Shown: positions 1 through 7,482 of the stretch, in pieces
Numbering within the stretch: position 1 is the first letter of the stretch
Layout of the letters: each line of letters starts with the position of its first letter
Source of the DNA: CAINVV01 sp031432175
Lineage (GTDB): Bacteria > Bacteroidota > Bacteroidia > Bacteroidales > Prolixibacteraceae
Length of the DNA: 12,656 nucleotides
Direction of reading: 5' to 3'
Assembly (NCBI GenBank): GCA_964358545.1
Contig: CAYHQN010000123.1
Coordinates: 1 to 12,656, forward strand
Position numbers and translations under genes: made by a program
Notes under the pieces: model-generated
Database searches by the model: none
What the model saw: only the letters and a program-made list of their open reading frames with translations
What the model was told of the DNA's origin: nothing

Positions 1-1
1 A

Positions 2-85
2 AAGGAGTTAATGGATGGCTTTGAGGTGGCTATCCCTCAAAAACCTGCATCCTTGCTGATCAATTATAAACAGGTGATAAACTAA
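2..85 (+). CDS. C-terminal end of an unidentified protein (partial)
   Basis: The second frame from the window edge stays open for 27 codons and ends at a TAA at 83-85, giving a tail that finishes in LLINYKQVIN. Nothing opposes it on the other strand, and it converges on the S46 peptidase gene with a 48-nt gap, so it is probably the end of a real gene that starts outside the window. Too little is present to name a family. I see no clear terminator hairpin in the gap. Confidence 0.5.
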   Translation, partial: KELMDGFEVAIPQKPASLLINYKQVIN

Positions 86-133
86 TCATAGAATTCCAAA
101 GCAATATGTATACTTAACATGAATAAGTTGTAG

Positions 134-2278
134 TTATCTGATCAAATTCATCTCCTTCAGCAAATAGCCGGCACCGGCATATTTATCGATGATAAACAGG
201 GCATATCTGATATCCAGGGATATATTCCTGCATCGTTCAGGGTCAAAAAGCACATCACTCATGGTGCCTTCCCAACAACGATCAAAATTGACACCGATTA
301 ATTCTCCATTGGCATTGATCACCGGACTGCCTGAATTACCGCCGGTGGTGTGGTTGGAAGCGCAAAAAGCAATGGGAAGCTCACCGGTCGAATTTTTGTA
401 GATTCCGTAATCTTTGGCCTGGTACAATTGTTTCAATTTTTCAGGAACAACATAATCAGCGATATTGGGATTCTGTTTGTCTATCATCCCTTTCAAAGTC
501 GTATAATATTGATAATAAACGCCATCCATGGGTTCAAAACCCTCTATCTTTCCGTAAGTAACCCGGAGAGTTAGGTTCGCATCTGCCATCAGCCTCTGGT
601 CCTGCTTCATCTCCAGAATTGCTGCCATGTAGGCTTTTTGAGTTTTCAGAATTTCCTGACTTAACCTCTGGTAGGTAGGATCGATATTCTTGCTGTAATA
701 ATCAGTTATTGTGGTGTAGAGCGAATACAACTCGTCTTTTTGAAGTTTTTTTATTTTTTTAGTATTGAAATCTGATAGCAATGATTTGATTTTAAGGCTA
801 TCAGAGAAGATGGATTTTTTGTACGCCGTTTGAATCCGGGTACTGTTTATAAAGTCAGCTTTGCGGGGGCTTAATTTCTCTGGCAGATACTTTGGATCTA
901 CTCTTTCGAAGTAGAGTTTCAACATAGCAGGCAGGATCAATTGATCCGTTGGACCGTCATAATCTTTGAAATAGGCGGGTAGAATCTCCGTTATCACCTT
1001 CTTTTGTTTGTTAAATTTTGCTGTATCATTGACCGACTGAGCCAACTGATTGAACCGGGCAATCAAACCGAAAACATCCGATCCTCTAAGAATTGTTTCA
1101 TTGTACAGATCATAGGCAATTTGAATATCACTTAATTCCGCATAATTCTTCTTGAAATCGTCCAGAATGGTTCCATATTTTTTCACTCTTGGGGCGCTTT
1201 GACTAACCCATTTTGAAAATTCCAGCTCCTGCTGCTCCTTCTTCTCAATGGCATGAAGCCGGACCAATCCTTTTGTTTCACCCTGCCATTTTTTCCATGC
1301 ATTAGATACACCTGCATATTTTGACGCATACTGGATCCTGACTTTTGGATCGGCGGCCATCTGTTTTTCCATGATGCCCAATTTGATTGTCCTGGCGTCA
1401 ACTTTGTTGGGATTGCTCTTTTCAATTAGCAGGCGAACTGCCTGTGATGGTATATATTCCTGTGTCGTACCCGGAAAGCCGAAAACCATGGTGAAATCTC
1501 CCTCCCGGATTCCTTTCAGGTTAATTGGGAAGAACTTTTTAGGATGGTAGGGTTGATTATCAGGAGAGTAGGAGGCCGGTTTGTTGTCCTTCCCGGCATA
1601 GATCCTGAAAAGTGAAAAATCACCGGTATGCCGTGGCCAAACCCAATTGTCGGTATCCCCGCCAAATTTTCCAATTGAAACAGGAGGCGCTCCAACCAGC
1701 CTGACATCTTTATATACGTCATAAACATAAGCAAAGTATTGATTTCCATAGAACAAAGGTTTAACATCGACCAGATAATTTGTCTTTCCCGCAAAGGATT
1801 TTTTAATCGTATCTATGTTGTTAGCGATCAGCTTTTTAAGATCTTCGTCCTTCAAATCTTCTTTTGCCCCTTTCATCACTTCCAGGGTAACTTCTTCCAT
1901 TTTCACCAAAAACTGAACGGAAAGTCCCGGATTTACCAGCTCTTCAGATCTGTTTTTTGCCCAGAATCCATCCGTCAGGTAATCGTGGGCGAGCGTACTG
2001 TGTTTTTGAATTTGACCGAAACCACAGTGGTGGTTAGTGATGAGCAAACCATCGTTCGAAATTACTTCTCCCGTGCAGCCTGAACCAAATAGAACAATTG
2101 CATCCTTCATACTTGCATGGTTGACATCATAAATATCCTCAGCCGTCAGTTTGAAGCCCATTTTTTGCATCTCCTCGATGTTAAATTTCTTCAGCAAAGT
2201 AGGAATCCACATTCCTTCGACGGCAAACATTGATTTTACAAACAGAACTAAAATCAGGAAGATAAAAGTTTTTTTCAT
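134..2278 (-). CDS. dpp11: S46 family dipeptidyl-peptidase, DPP11 type (Asp/Glu-specific)
   Basis: Secreted serine dipeptidyl-peptidase of 714 residues, the usual length for S46. A signal peptide covers about residues 1-19 (ending SMFA), followed by the VEGMW start typical of mature S46 enzymes. The chymotrypsin-like triad reads as His84 in TNHHCG, Asp219 in the HTGDFS stretch and Ser649 in GNSGSPV. Cys68 and Cys85 could form the disulfide near the catalytic His. Arg667 lies 18 residues after the catalytic Ser, in FDRCWEG. In known family members this position is Arg in DPP11 (cleaves dipeptides with Asp/Glu at P1) and Gly in DPP7. These enzymes release dipeptides in the periplasm of amino-acid-fermenting Bacteroidota. 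It is the last gene of a minus-strand set, 45 nt after maf. The acidic preference is inferred from this one residue. Confidence 0.93.
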   Translation of the reverse strand: MKKTFIFLILVLFVKSMFAVEGMWIPTLLKKFNIEEMQKMGFKLTAEDIYDVNHASMKDAIVLFGSGCTGEVISNDGLLITNHHCGFGQIQKHSTLAHDYLTDGFWAKNRSEELVNPGLSVQFLVKMEEVTLEVMKGAKEDLKDEDLKKLIANNIDTIKKSFAGKTNYLVDVKPLFYGNQYFAYVYDVYKDVRLVGAPPVSIGKFGGDTDNWVWPRHTGDFSLFRIYAGKDNKPASYSPDNQPYHPKKFFPINLKGIREGDFTMVFGFPGTTQEYIPSQAVRLLIEKSNPNKVDARTIKLGIMEKQMAADPKVRIQYASKYAGVSNAWKKWQGETKGLVRLHAIEKKEQQELEFSKWVSQSAPRVKKYGTILDDFKKNYAELSDIQIAYDLYNETILRGSDVFGLIARFNQLAQSVNDTAKFNKQKKVITEILPAYFKDYDGPTDQLILPAMLKLYFERVDPKYLPEKLSPRKADFINSTRIQTAYKKSIFSDSLKIKSLLSDFNTKKIKKLQKDELYSLYTTITDYYSKNIDPTYQRLSQEILKTQKAYMAAILEMKQDQRLMADANLTLRVTYGKIEGFEPMDGVYYQYYTTLKGMIDKQNPNIADYVVPEKLKQLYQAKDYGIYKNSTGELPIAFCASNHTTGGNSGSPVINANGELIGVNFDRCWEGTMSDVLFDPERCRNISLDIRYALFIIDKYAGAGYLLKEMNLIR

Positions 2279-2323
2279 GTATAAATGAATTATTTTGGGT
2301 TGTCAATTGGCATTGGTTTGATC

Positions 2324-2917
2324 TTAAATTTTTAACAGCTCTTCATACAGCCGTTGAATCGGGAGTCCCATCACATTGAAATAGGAGCCCTCAATCTTTT
2401 CGATGGCTACATACCCAATCCACTCCTGAACACCGTACGAACCGGCTTTGTCGTAGGGTTGGTAATGGGTCAGATAATAGTCAATCTCATCCGCAGATAG
2501 CGATTTGAAAAAAACATCCGTACGGTCAGAAAAGGTTACCTGTTTATCGGTAGTAGTAATACAAACTCCCGTGATAACCATATGCTTTCTTCCGGAAAGC
2601 AATTGTAACATTTCAAAAGCATGTTTGTAATCAAAAGGTTTTCCAAGTATCTTATTATCAATCAGAACAATCGTGTCAGATGTTATCAGCAAATCATTCT
2701 TTTTAAAATCAACTTTGAAGGGAATGGCTTTCTGAATGGAAAGAAATTCCGGAACTTCGAAAGCGGATATCTCTGCAGGAAAGTTTTCATCAATCTCCCT
2801 GACCTCGACCCGGAAGGGTAGGTTCAGTCCGGCAAAAAGTTCTTTTCGTCGGGGAGACTGAGATCCTAAGATGATGGAATAGTTTGAGAGTTTATTTGAA
2901 AGAGTACTGTTATTCAA
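2324..2917 (-). CDS. maf: Maf family nucleoside triphosphate pyrophosphatase (dTTP/UTP type)
   Basis: Cytoplasmic house-cleaning pyrophosphatase of 197 residues that hydrolyses dTTP/UTP and modified nucleotides to monophosphates. The family signature is complete: GSQSPRR at 18-24 near the N-terminus, the catalytic Asp81 in ITSDT, LGKP at 91-94, ITGV at 115-118, and DKAGSYGVQ at 156-164 followed by EGSYFNVMGLP. The DKAGxYGxQ form is the one seen in YhdE/B. subtilis Maf rather than the YceF (m7GTP) branch. The start is TTG at 2915-2917: no ATG occurs in frame between the stop codon at 2960-2962 and the SIILGSQSPRR motif, and the TTG gives a normal-length N-terminus. It lies 42 nt after the DUF4056-like gene and 45 nt before the S46 peptidase gene, so all three are probably co-transcribed. 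Confidence 0.93.
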   Translation of the reverse strand: MNNSTLSNKLSNYSIILGSQSPRRKELFAGLNLPFRVEVREIDENFPAEISAFEVPEFLSIQKAIPFKVDFKKNDLLITSDTIVLIDNKILGKPFDYKHAFEMLQLLSGRKHMVITGVCITTTDKQVTFSDRTDVFFKSLSADEIDYYLTHYQPYDKAGSYGVQEWIGYVAIEKIEGSYFNVMGLPIQRLYEELLKI

Positions 2918-2959
2918 TTTGTTACTAATATTTTGTTGATTTATTATGGCGTTACTCTT

Positions 2960-4009
2960 CTACATCTTAAAGAAAATATTGTTTTTCAGCATCAATATTC
3001 CAATGTAGTCAATAATTTTCGAGAAGTCATTTTGTGTTACCATCCGATTGCTTCTGTCGGGAAAAATTCTCTTAACAGGAATCTTGTTGTTTAGGTTAAA
3101 GGTTAATGTATAGAATTCGGTCAATGGTACTCCATCCAGGGTTTGAACCGGCACATCAATCAGAAAGGGGGTTTTGTTTTTGCTTTCCCATCCCGGAACC
3201 AGCCATGGCGCCATGGTTTTATATACGCCTAACTCCCTTTCCATCATCACATGGTTGTTTGGAAGATGTTTTTTTCTGGTCCACCAGATGTCGCGTACTG
3301 CCTCCATGGCATTGTAACTCTCTTCTTTGGATGGGACTGCCTCAAGATCGGTCAATGTCTTACTAATTATCAGTGTAACTGCTTGATCAAAAGGTAATTC
3401 GCTTTTGATGGCTTCACCAGCCATTTTAATCCCAAGCAAGTTTGAGTAAGCGTCTTCTACCGAGAAACTGGAGAATTTCTCCGAAACCAATGGCACGGCG
3501 CATGCACCGAACCATGAGGTAATTTCATGCCAGATGGAAAGATCGTAAGCTATTCTGCCAGCAAGCGCAATGAGATCCTCTTCCTTCTCTGATGCAGGTA
3601 CTTTGATAACAAGCGCTTTTTCCCCGCTCTCAAAGCCGAGATGAATCATTATTTCTCCTGTTTGCTGACTCTTCTTCTCCAGGTTGTAGAGGTAGGCAGT
3701 CCAGTCGATTAAATCGCGTAAATGTCCTAAATCCAGAAAACCACCTCTTCTGGTATAAATAATTCCGTTGTTTTCGTTATGATCTCCCAGATAGTGGTGA
3801 GGTCCCAGCAATTCAGGACTGGTTAGCTGGGTATAACGATAGCCATGGACAATGGAGACCTTCAGATCAGTGCCAAACGCGCAGCAGGCACGAATAATCC
3901 TTGGCGGATGGTTAAAATACTGCCTCTCCGTAAACGTTGGTGCTTTGGCCAGAAGGTTAGTCGTCAAACCAACAAGTATAACAATCCATATATTTCGTAA
4001 TCCTGGCAT
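2960..4009 (-). CDS. Secreted DUF4056-like protein
   Basis: 349-residue exported protein of unknown function. A hydrophobic stretch at about residues 6-22 (IWIVILVGLTTNLLAKA) looks like a signal peptide. The mature part begins with a PPRIIRACCAFG segment (Cys42, Cys43), then GGFLDLGHLRD at 89-99 and YDLSIWHEITSWFG at 155-168. The paired GH..RD and WHE motifs, conserved in my memory of DUF4056, could form a metal or catalytic site (His96, His161, Glu162); that is inference. Family length is about 350 residues, so the gene looks complete. ATG at 4007-4009 is chosen because it leads directly into the signal peptide. It is first in the minus-strand set with maf and the S46 peptidase. The family name is from memory of the motif pattern and should be confirmed by an HMM search. 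Confidence 0.72.
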   Translation of the reverse strand: MPGLRNIWIVILVGLTTNLLAKAPTFTERQYFNHPPRIIRACCAFGTDLKVSIVHGYRYTQLTSPELLGPHHYLGDHNENNGIIYTRRGGFLDLGHLRDLIDWTAYLYNLEKKSQQTGEIMIHLGFESGEKALVIKVPASEKEEDLIALAGRIAYDLSIWHEITSWFGACAVPLVSEKFSSFSVEDAYSNLLGIKMAGEAIKSELPFDQAVTLIISKTLTDLEAVPSKEESYNAMEAVRDIWWTRKKHLPNNHVMMERELGVYKTMAPWLVPGWESKNKTPFLIDVPVQTLDGVPLTEFYTLTFNLNNKIPVKRIFPDRSNRMVTQNDFSKIIDYIGILMLKNNIFFKM

Positions 4010-4033
4010 AATTCAATTCCTATTACTTACGGG

Positions 4034-4041
4034 CAAAGATA
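4034..4041 (-). promoter_or_regulatory. Possible -7 box for the DUF4056/maf/S46 gene set
   Basis: On the minus strand this reads TATCTTTG, a match to the Bacteroidota -7 consensus TAnnTTTG, about 25 nt before the ATG at 4009. No good TTTG lies 19-21 nt upstream, so the -33 element is weak or absent. The box is part of repeat copy A, and copy B carries the related TAGCTTTG. Confidence 0.35.
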
Positions 4042-4093
4042 AAAAGTTCTGCCATCATAAAGGTCGGACTCCTAGCAAATGTCAGCAATTATA
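4034..4093. repeat. Dispersed 60-bp repeat, copy A
   Basis: About 60 bases align with 6654-6712 at roughly 80% identity in the same orientation, sharing AAAAAGTTCT, TAAAGGTCGGAC and AAATGTC. The two copies flank the glycoside-hydrolase-like gene and its upstream region. Copy A overlaps the presumed promoter of the minus-strand gene set. Confidence 0.7.
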
Positions 4094-4146
4094 AACTATG
4101 ATTCTAGCAATGACGGTGCGGCGTTTTTTGAGTCCTTAGAATGCCG

Positions 4147-4210
4147 TAGATTGCTTCCCGCTCGTGCCTTCCCGATGAAAAATCGGGACAGGCAGCGGTC
4201 GCAATGACGG
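4147..4210 (-). repeat. REP-like palindromic element, inverted copy
   Basis: Runs from TAGATTGCTT to GCAATGACGG and is, in the reverse orientation, a longer version of the two elements at 4271 and 4331 (CGTCATTGCGA ... GAAGCAATCT). Its centre contains a strong stem: TCCCGAT (4170-4176) pairs with ATCGGGA (4182-4188) across a GAAAA loop, and TGCCT (4165-4169) pairs with AGGCA (4190-4194) past a one-base bulge. A further GCAATGACGG fragment lies at 4107-4116. Confidence 0.7.
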
Positions 4211-4270
4211 TAGTTGCTGTATCGTGAAGGGTGAAATGGCGACAGATTGCCTCACAAAATCAACAGCATA

Positions 4271-4313
4271 CCGTCATTGCGAGGAGGAACTACGAAGCAA
4301 TCAGCTGATAATC
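4271..4313 (+). repeat. REP-like element, direct copy 1
   Basis: Begins CCGTCATTGCGAGGAGGAAC, continues through ACGAAGCAATC and ends GATAATC. It matches 4331-4372 over most of its length. This kind of sequence is a common interspersed intergenic element in Bacteroidota and other bacteria, known to me as a pattern and not checked by search. Confidence 0.7.
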
Positions 4314-4330
4314 AAGCAAATAAAAAATTT

Positions 4331-4372
4331 TGTCATTGGTTGGAGGAACGACGAAGCAATCTGTAGATAATC
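4331..4372 (+). repeat. REP-like element, direct copy 2
   Basis: Begins TGTCATTGG and continues GGAGGAACGACGAAGCAATC, ending GATAATC. It is a second, slightly diverged copy of the element at 4271-4313, in the same direction and about 60 bp further on. Confidence 0.7.
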
Positions 4373-4528
4373 AGATAAATATATAGCAATCCAATTGTTC
4401 AAATCTTCTTTATTTTGATCGTAGCGCCTCATATTTTTATTTTGTTTAAATTCATACCCACTACATTCAAATCACAAGAATTATTAATTTTCATCATAGT
4501 TATCTCCTATAATTCAACCATTCAGCGC

Positions 4529-4584
4529 AATCCATAATCTGTAATCTGTAATTTTTAATTTTTAATTATCCATTTTCAATTGTC
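4529..4584 (+). repeat. Imperfect heptanucleotide array before the start codon
   Basis: Eight 7-base units in register: AATCCAT, AATCTGT twice, AATTTTT twice, AATTATC, CATTTTC, AATTGTC. The array stops 7 nt before the ATG at 4592, so it forms the 5' leader region of the glycoside-hydrolase-like gene. Units differ mainly in their last four bases. Confidence 0.65.
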
Positions 4585-4591
4585 CAAATCC

Positions 4592-6598
4592 ATGAAAACA
4601 CTACTAACACTAATTTTTGCAGCAACCATTTGTTCCTTGTTTGCTCAAACCGCTCTACCACCCAGACTGGACCGGGCCCACAGTTATTTTGGCCTTCATT
4701 TTGATTTTCACGCAGGTCCCGACTGTAAGGAGGTCGGAAAAAATGTGGATGCTTCCATGGTGAATAATCTGATTGACAGGGTTAAACCGGATTTTATTCA
4801 GGTCGATTGCAAAGGCCATCCGGGCTATTCGAGCTATCCCACCAAGGTCGGAAACCCGGTGCCGGGATTTTCCAAAGATCAATTGTTGATTTGGAGACAG
4901 GTGACGGCATCCAGAGGAGTTGCATTATACCTGCACTATTCGGGAGTATGGGATTCGCGTGCCATTGAACTTCATCCTCAATGGGCTGCAATTGCCGCGG
5001 ATGGTACTCCTTCCAAAAATAACACTTCCGTTTTTGGCAATTATGCCGATTCCCTTTTGATTCCCCAATTGAAGGAATTATCCTCTGTTTATGGTGTGGA
5101 TGGCGTCTGGGTAGACGGTGATTGTTGGGCACATCAATTGGATTATGCTCCTAAAACGCTGGAATTATTTACCAAAACAACGGGAATTGGTGAAATACCC
5201 CGTAAACTGGGTGATCCAGGCTGGAAAGAATTTCTTCAATTCAGCAGGGATGGGTTCAAAGCATACGTGACCAAATATACAAACGCATTACATAGTTATA
5301 ATCCTAAATTTCAGGTAGCAAGCAATTGGGCTTTTTCCACACTAATGCCAGAGCAAGTCTCCATTCCAGTCGATTTCATTTCAGGCGACTTTTCAGCCCT
5401 TAACAGTGTAAACAGTGCCAGAAGCGAGGCACGGTTTATTCGCAATCAGGGAAAACCGTGGGATTTGATGGCATGGGGTTTCTCATGGATGGGAAATGAG
5501 GAGGGAACACAATGCGTGAAAAGCGCCGTTCAGATTGAGCGCGAGCTGGCTTCGGTCATTTCGCTCGGTGGGGGTGTGCAAATTTATCTGCAGCAAAAAA
5601 GGGATGGTTCCATTCACAACTGGATGATTCCACTTTTGGCAGATGCAGCCAAGTTTTGTCGCGAACGTCAACCCTGGTGTCAAAATGTGGTTGGTGTTCC
5701 GCAAATTGGGCTGATCTTGTCAACAAATGCCCTTTACGCCAAAACAAACAGACTCTTTGGAGGATTTGACAAGGAGCTAACCCCTCTCAAAGGGATCCTG
5801 CAAAACCTTCTTTCTTCCCAGTATGTGGTGGATATTGTCGCCGAACACCATTTGACTGATATCAATAAATATCCCCTCCTGATCTATCCGGAGTGGGAGG
5901 CCATTACTCCTGCATTCAAGAAGAAACTGCTAACCTATGTATCACAGGGAGGAAAATTGTTGCTGATTGGCCCAAATTCAGCCTCTCTCTTCAAAGATGA
6001 GTTACATGTAACCCTTCAGGCAACTCCAGTGGTCAAAAACAATGGATTGGCCTGCAACGGATGGATTGCAGAGTTGATGTCCCTTTCGCAGGGAGTGATT
6101 CCCGGTAAGGATGTAATCTCTTTCGGCAAATATTATCAGGCTGTAAACATGGATGGTCCTTCCGAAACCGCGGCCACCATCACCAAATACGGCAAAGGCG
6201 AAATCGCTGCTACCTATCTCGAATTGGGGAAAGCGAGCGCCATACGTTCCGCTCCGGTCTTGCGTGATTTTCTGGCATCCCTGGTGAAAGAAATCTTTCC
6301 TGAACCGATGGTAACTGTTACCGGATCACACAATGTGGATGTAACGCTTAACAGAAAAGCCGGGGCTCTGATCTTAAACCTTGTCAATGTCGCAGGTCCC
6401 CACGAAAATGAAAAGGTGCTGGCTTTCGATGAAATTCCTCAGGTAGGACCTCTGCAAATCACACTGCGACTGTCCGAAAAACCCAAAAAAGTGATGTTGC
6501 AACCCGCTAACATTCCATTGTCCTATTCCTACCGGGATGGTAAGGTACAATGTTCGGTTCCTTTACTAAAGATTCATGAAATGGTAGTTGTCGAGTAG
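4592..6598 (+). CDS. Secreted glycoside-hydrolase-like TIM-barrel protein with GATase-like domain
   Basis: 668-residue exported protein, probably a carbohydrate-active enzyme; substrate unknown. ATG at 4592 is preferred to the in-frame TTG at 4580 because it starts directly at the signal peptide, residues about 1-19 (ending SLFAQ). The N-terminal 360 residues read as a TIM barrel: FGLHFDFHA (33-41), VDCKGHPGYSSYPTKVG (71-87), ALYLHYSGVW (111-120), GVDGVWVDGDCW (168-179) and VDFISGDF (260-267). Asp175 in WVDGD is the best candidate catalytic acid. Residues about 367-470 (VGVPQIGLIL, LLIYPEWEAI, QGGKLLLIGP) look like the Rossmann-type GATase-like domain that follows the barrel in GH42-like enzymes, and the rest is probably a beta-sandwich. 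Related proteins are, as I recall, annotated GHL6/alpha-amylase-family or GH29-like; I cannot choose between these. It stands alone on its strand, with repeat copies A and B on either side. Confidence 0.75.
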   Translation: MKTLLTLIFAATICSLFAQTALPPRLDRAHSYFGLHFDFHAGPDCKEVGKNVDASMVNNLIDRVKPDFIQVDCKGHPGYSSYPTKVGNPVPGFSKDQLLIWRQVTASRGVALYLHYSGVWDSRAIELHPQWAAIAADGTPSKNNTSVFGNYADSLLIPQLKELSSVYGVDGVWVDGDCWAHQLDYAPKTLELFTKTTGIGEIPRKLGDPGWKEFLQFSRDGFKAYVTKYTNALHSYNPKFQVASNWAFSTLMPEQVSIPVDFISGDFSALNSVNSARSEARFIRNQGKPWDLMAWGFSWMGNEEGTQCVKSAVQIERELASVISLGGGVQIYLQQKRDGSIHNWMIPLLADAAKFCRERQPWCQNVVGVPQIGLILSTNALYAKTNRLFGGFDKELTPLKGILQNLLSSQYVVDIVAEHHLTDINKYPLLIYPEWEAITPAFKKKLLTYVSQGGKLLLIGPNSASLFKDELHVTLQATPVVKNNGLACNGWIAELMSLSQGVIPGKDVISFGKYYQAVNMDGPSETAATITKYGKGEIAATYLELGKASAIRSAPVLRDFLASLVKEIFPEPMVTVTGSHNVDVTLNRKAGALILNLVNVAGPHENEKVLAFDEIPQVGPLQITLRLSEKPKKVMLQPANIPLSYSYRDGKVQCSVPLLKIHEMVVVE

Positions 6599-6653
6599 AC
6601 ATTATTTTTTTTCTTCTTGCTTTAATTCCCAATTTTCTCTTTGGGTTCTAGTT

Positions 6654-6712
6654 CAAAGCTAAAAAGTTCTTCCATTTTAAAGGTCGGACACCTGCGAAAT
6701 GTCGGTCAATTA
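6654..6712. repeat. Dispersed 60-bp repeat, copy B
   Basis: Aligns with 4034-4093 (copy A). Read on the minus strand, copy B continues for about 30 bases towards 6622 as an open stretch encoding MEELFSFELEPKEKIGN and a stop. That tail resembles the C-terminus of the doubtful frame ending at 7598 (SELFTFELAPKEK). It may be a remnant of a coding sequence rather than a purely non-coding repeat. A small unrelated hairpin, TGCCC/GGGCA, lies nearby at 6755-6768. Confidence 0.65.
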
Positions 6713-6869
6713 GGTAAAGAAGACACCGTTGATCTTTCTTTCTATTGAGCTTGATGCCCTGACGGGCAAAAGATGAGTTTTAATTAATAGAATTGAGATT
6801 GAAGAATGTAGGTATTGAATTCTAATAGATAGAGGTTTAGTGACAAATGTTAAATTGGGTCAAGCAAGA

Positions 6870-7268
6870 TCAAACAAACTGAATCTGGCCAATTTCATTA
6901 GCAAAACTATGTAACGATTTTTCAATTTTCCCCACTGTTTTAGGACTTGGTTTTCGTCTTCCAGTTACATAGTGGCTCAGTTGCCCCTGGTTGATACCTG
7001 TTAAACGTTCGAGTCCAGCCAGGGATAGAATGTTGGAATAGTATTGTAAAAAAGACGCCACATCAAATTTGTACTCAAATTCAATGTCTTTTAATGATTG
7101 ATTACCAATTCCGTCAAAATAGGAAGATACCTCATTGACAGAATTTACAAAATCTTCTTTTGCCTCAGCAACAGTTTTTCCTTCGCCAACAATGGTACTA
7201 TCCAAATCGGGTGTAAAGATTCCGAACGTACCATCATCCGCTCTTTCAATCAGCGCTGTTGTTTTCAT
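6870..7268 (-). CDS. hicB: HicB family antitoxin with HTH domain
   Basis: 132-residue antitoxin of a type II HicAB system. It neutralises HicA by direct binding and, through its DNA-binding domain, should repress its own operon. Residues 1-50 form the HicB ferredoxin-like/partial RNase H domain: a beta strand TALIERADDGTFGIF, then PDLDSTIVGEGKTVAEAKEDF, matching the usual 'D..G..V.G.T.eEA' pattern. Residues about 80-118 are an XRE-type helix-turn-helix (LAGLERLTGINQGQLSHYVTG and then RRKPSP). The start ATG at 7266-7268 lies inside the 3' end of hicA, overlapping it by 23 nt, the coupled arrangement normal for hicA-hicB. The operator palindrome at 7487-7504 is its likely binding site. Confidence 0.92.
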   Translation of the reverse strand: MKTTALIERADDGTFGIFTPDLDSTIVGEGKTVAEAKEDFVNSVNEVSSYFDGIGNQSLKDIEFEYKFDVASFLQYYSNILSLAGLERLTGINQGQLSHYVTGRRKPSPKTVGKIEKSLHSFANEIGQIQFV

Positions 7269-7461
7269 GTTTTTTATAATTAAAATCCAATCTGTTTTTT
7301 AACTTAAAGTAAAGGCCCTTTCTAACTTCCGTCGACTCATGTCTTTCGATTACAAGGATATCCTTTCGGTCGGGGTGAGCATAAATATCATGCTCTTTCC
7401 CATTTCTTGCTAAATACCAACCCTTTTCGATTGCTTTTTTCTTTAGCTCTGACCATTTCAT
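7246..7461 (-). CDS. hicA: HicA family toxin (mRNA interferase)
   Basis: 71-residue toxin with the double-stranded-RNA-binding fold of HicA, a ribosome-independent RNase that cleaves mRNA when not held by HicB. The sequence shows the usual order: WSELKKKAIEKGWYLARNGKEHDIYAHPD followed by a strand ILVIERH and the ...EVRKGLYFKL... helix; His24 in NGKEHDIY is in the place of the catalytic His of the family. Its last codons overlap hicB by 23 nt, in the toxin-first order common to HicAB. The ATG at 7459-7461 is 22 nt from the nearest edge of the promoter's -7 box. Confidence 0.9.
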   Translation of the reverse strand: MKWSELKKKAIEKGWYLARNGKEHDIYAHPDRKDILVIERHESTEVRKGLYFKLKNRLDFNYKKHENNSAD

Positions 7462-7482
7462 TCAACAAGTCTTAGACTAAAA

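Larger units (their letters stand above)
4010..4591. other. Divergent intergenic region rich in repeats
   Basis: 580 bases between two outward-facing genes with no credible reading frame. From left to right it contains a promoter-like box for the minus-strand genes embedded in repeat copy A, a cluster of degenerate REP-like palindromic pieces (about 4107-4372), an AT-rich stretch with nothing recognisable, and a heptanucleotide array reaching to 7 nt before the plus-strand start codon. Confidence 0.7.

Noticed and set aside
1183..2083. Several open frames of 80-114 codons inside the S46 peptidase gene
   Set aside because: They lie entirely within a complete, family-length coding sequence and have no recognisable features of their own.
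4580..4582. In-frame TTG as start of the glycoside-hydrolase-like gene
   Set aside because: The ATG four codons later begins a canonical signal peptide, and the TTG lies inside the heptanucleotide array.
6755..6768. TGCCC-TGAC-GGGCA hairpin downstream of the glycoside-hydrolase-like gene
   Set aside because: Five pairs with an A-rich rather than T-rich tail on the plus strand and over 150 nt from the stop codon; too weak to call as a terminator.
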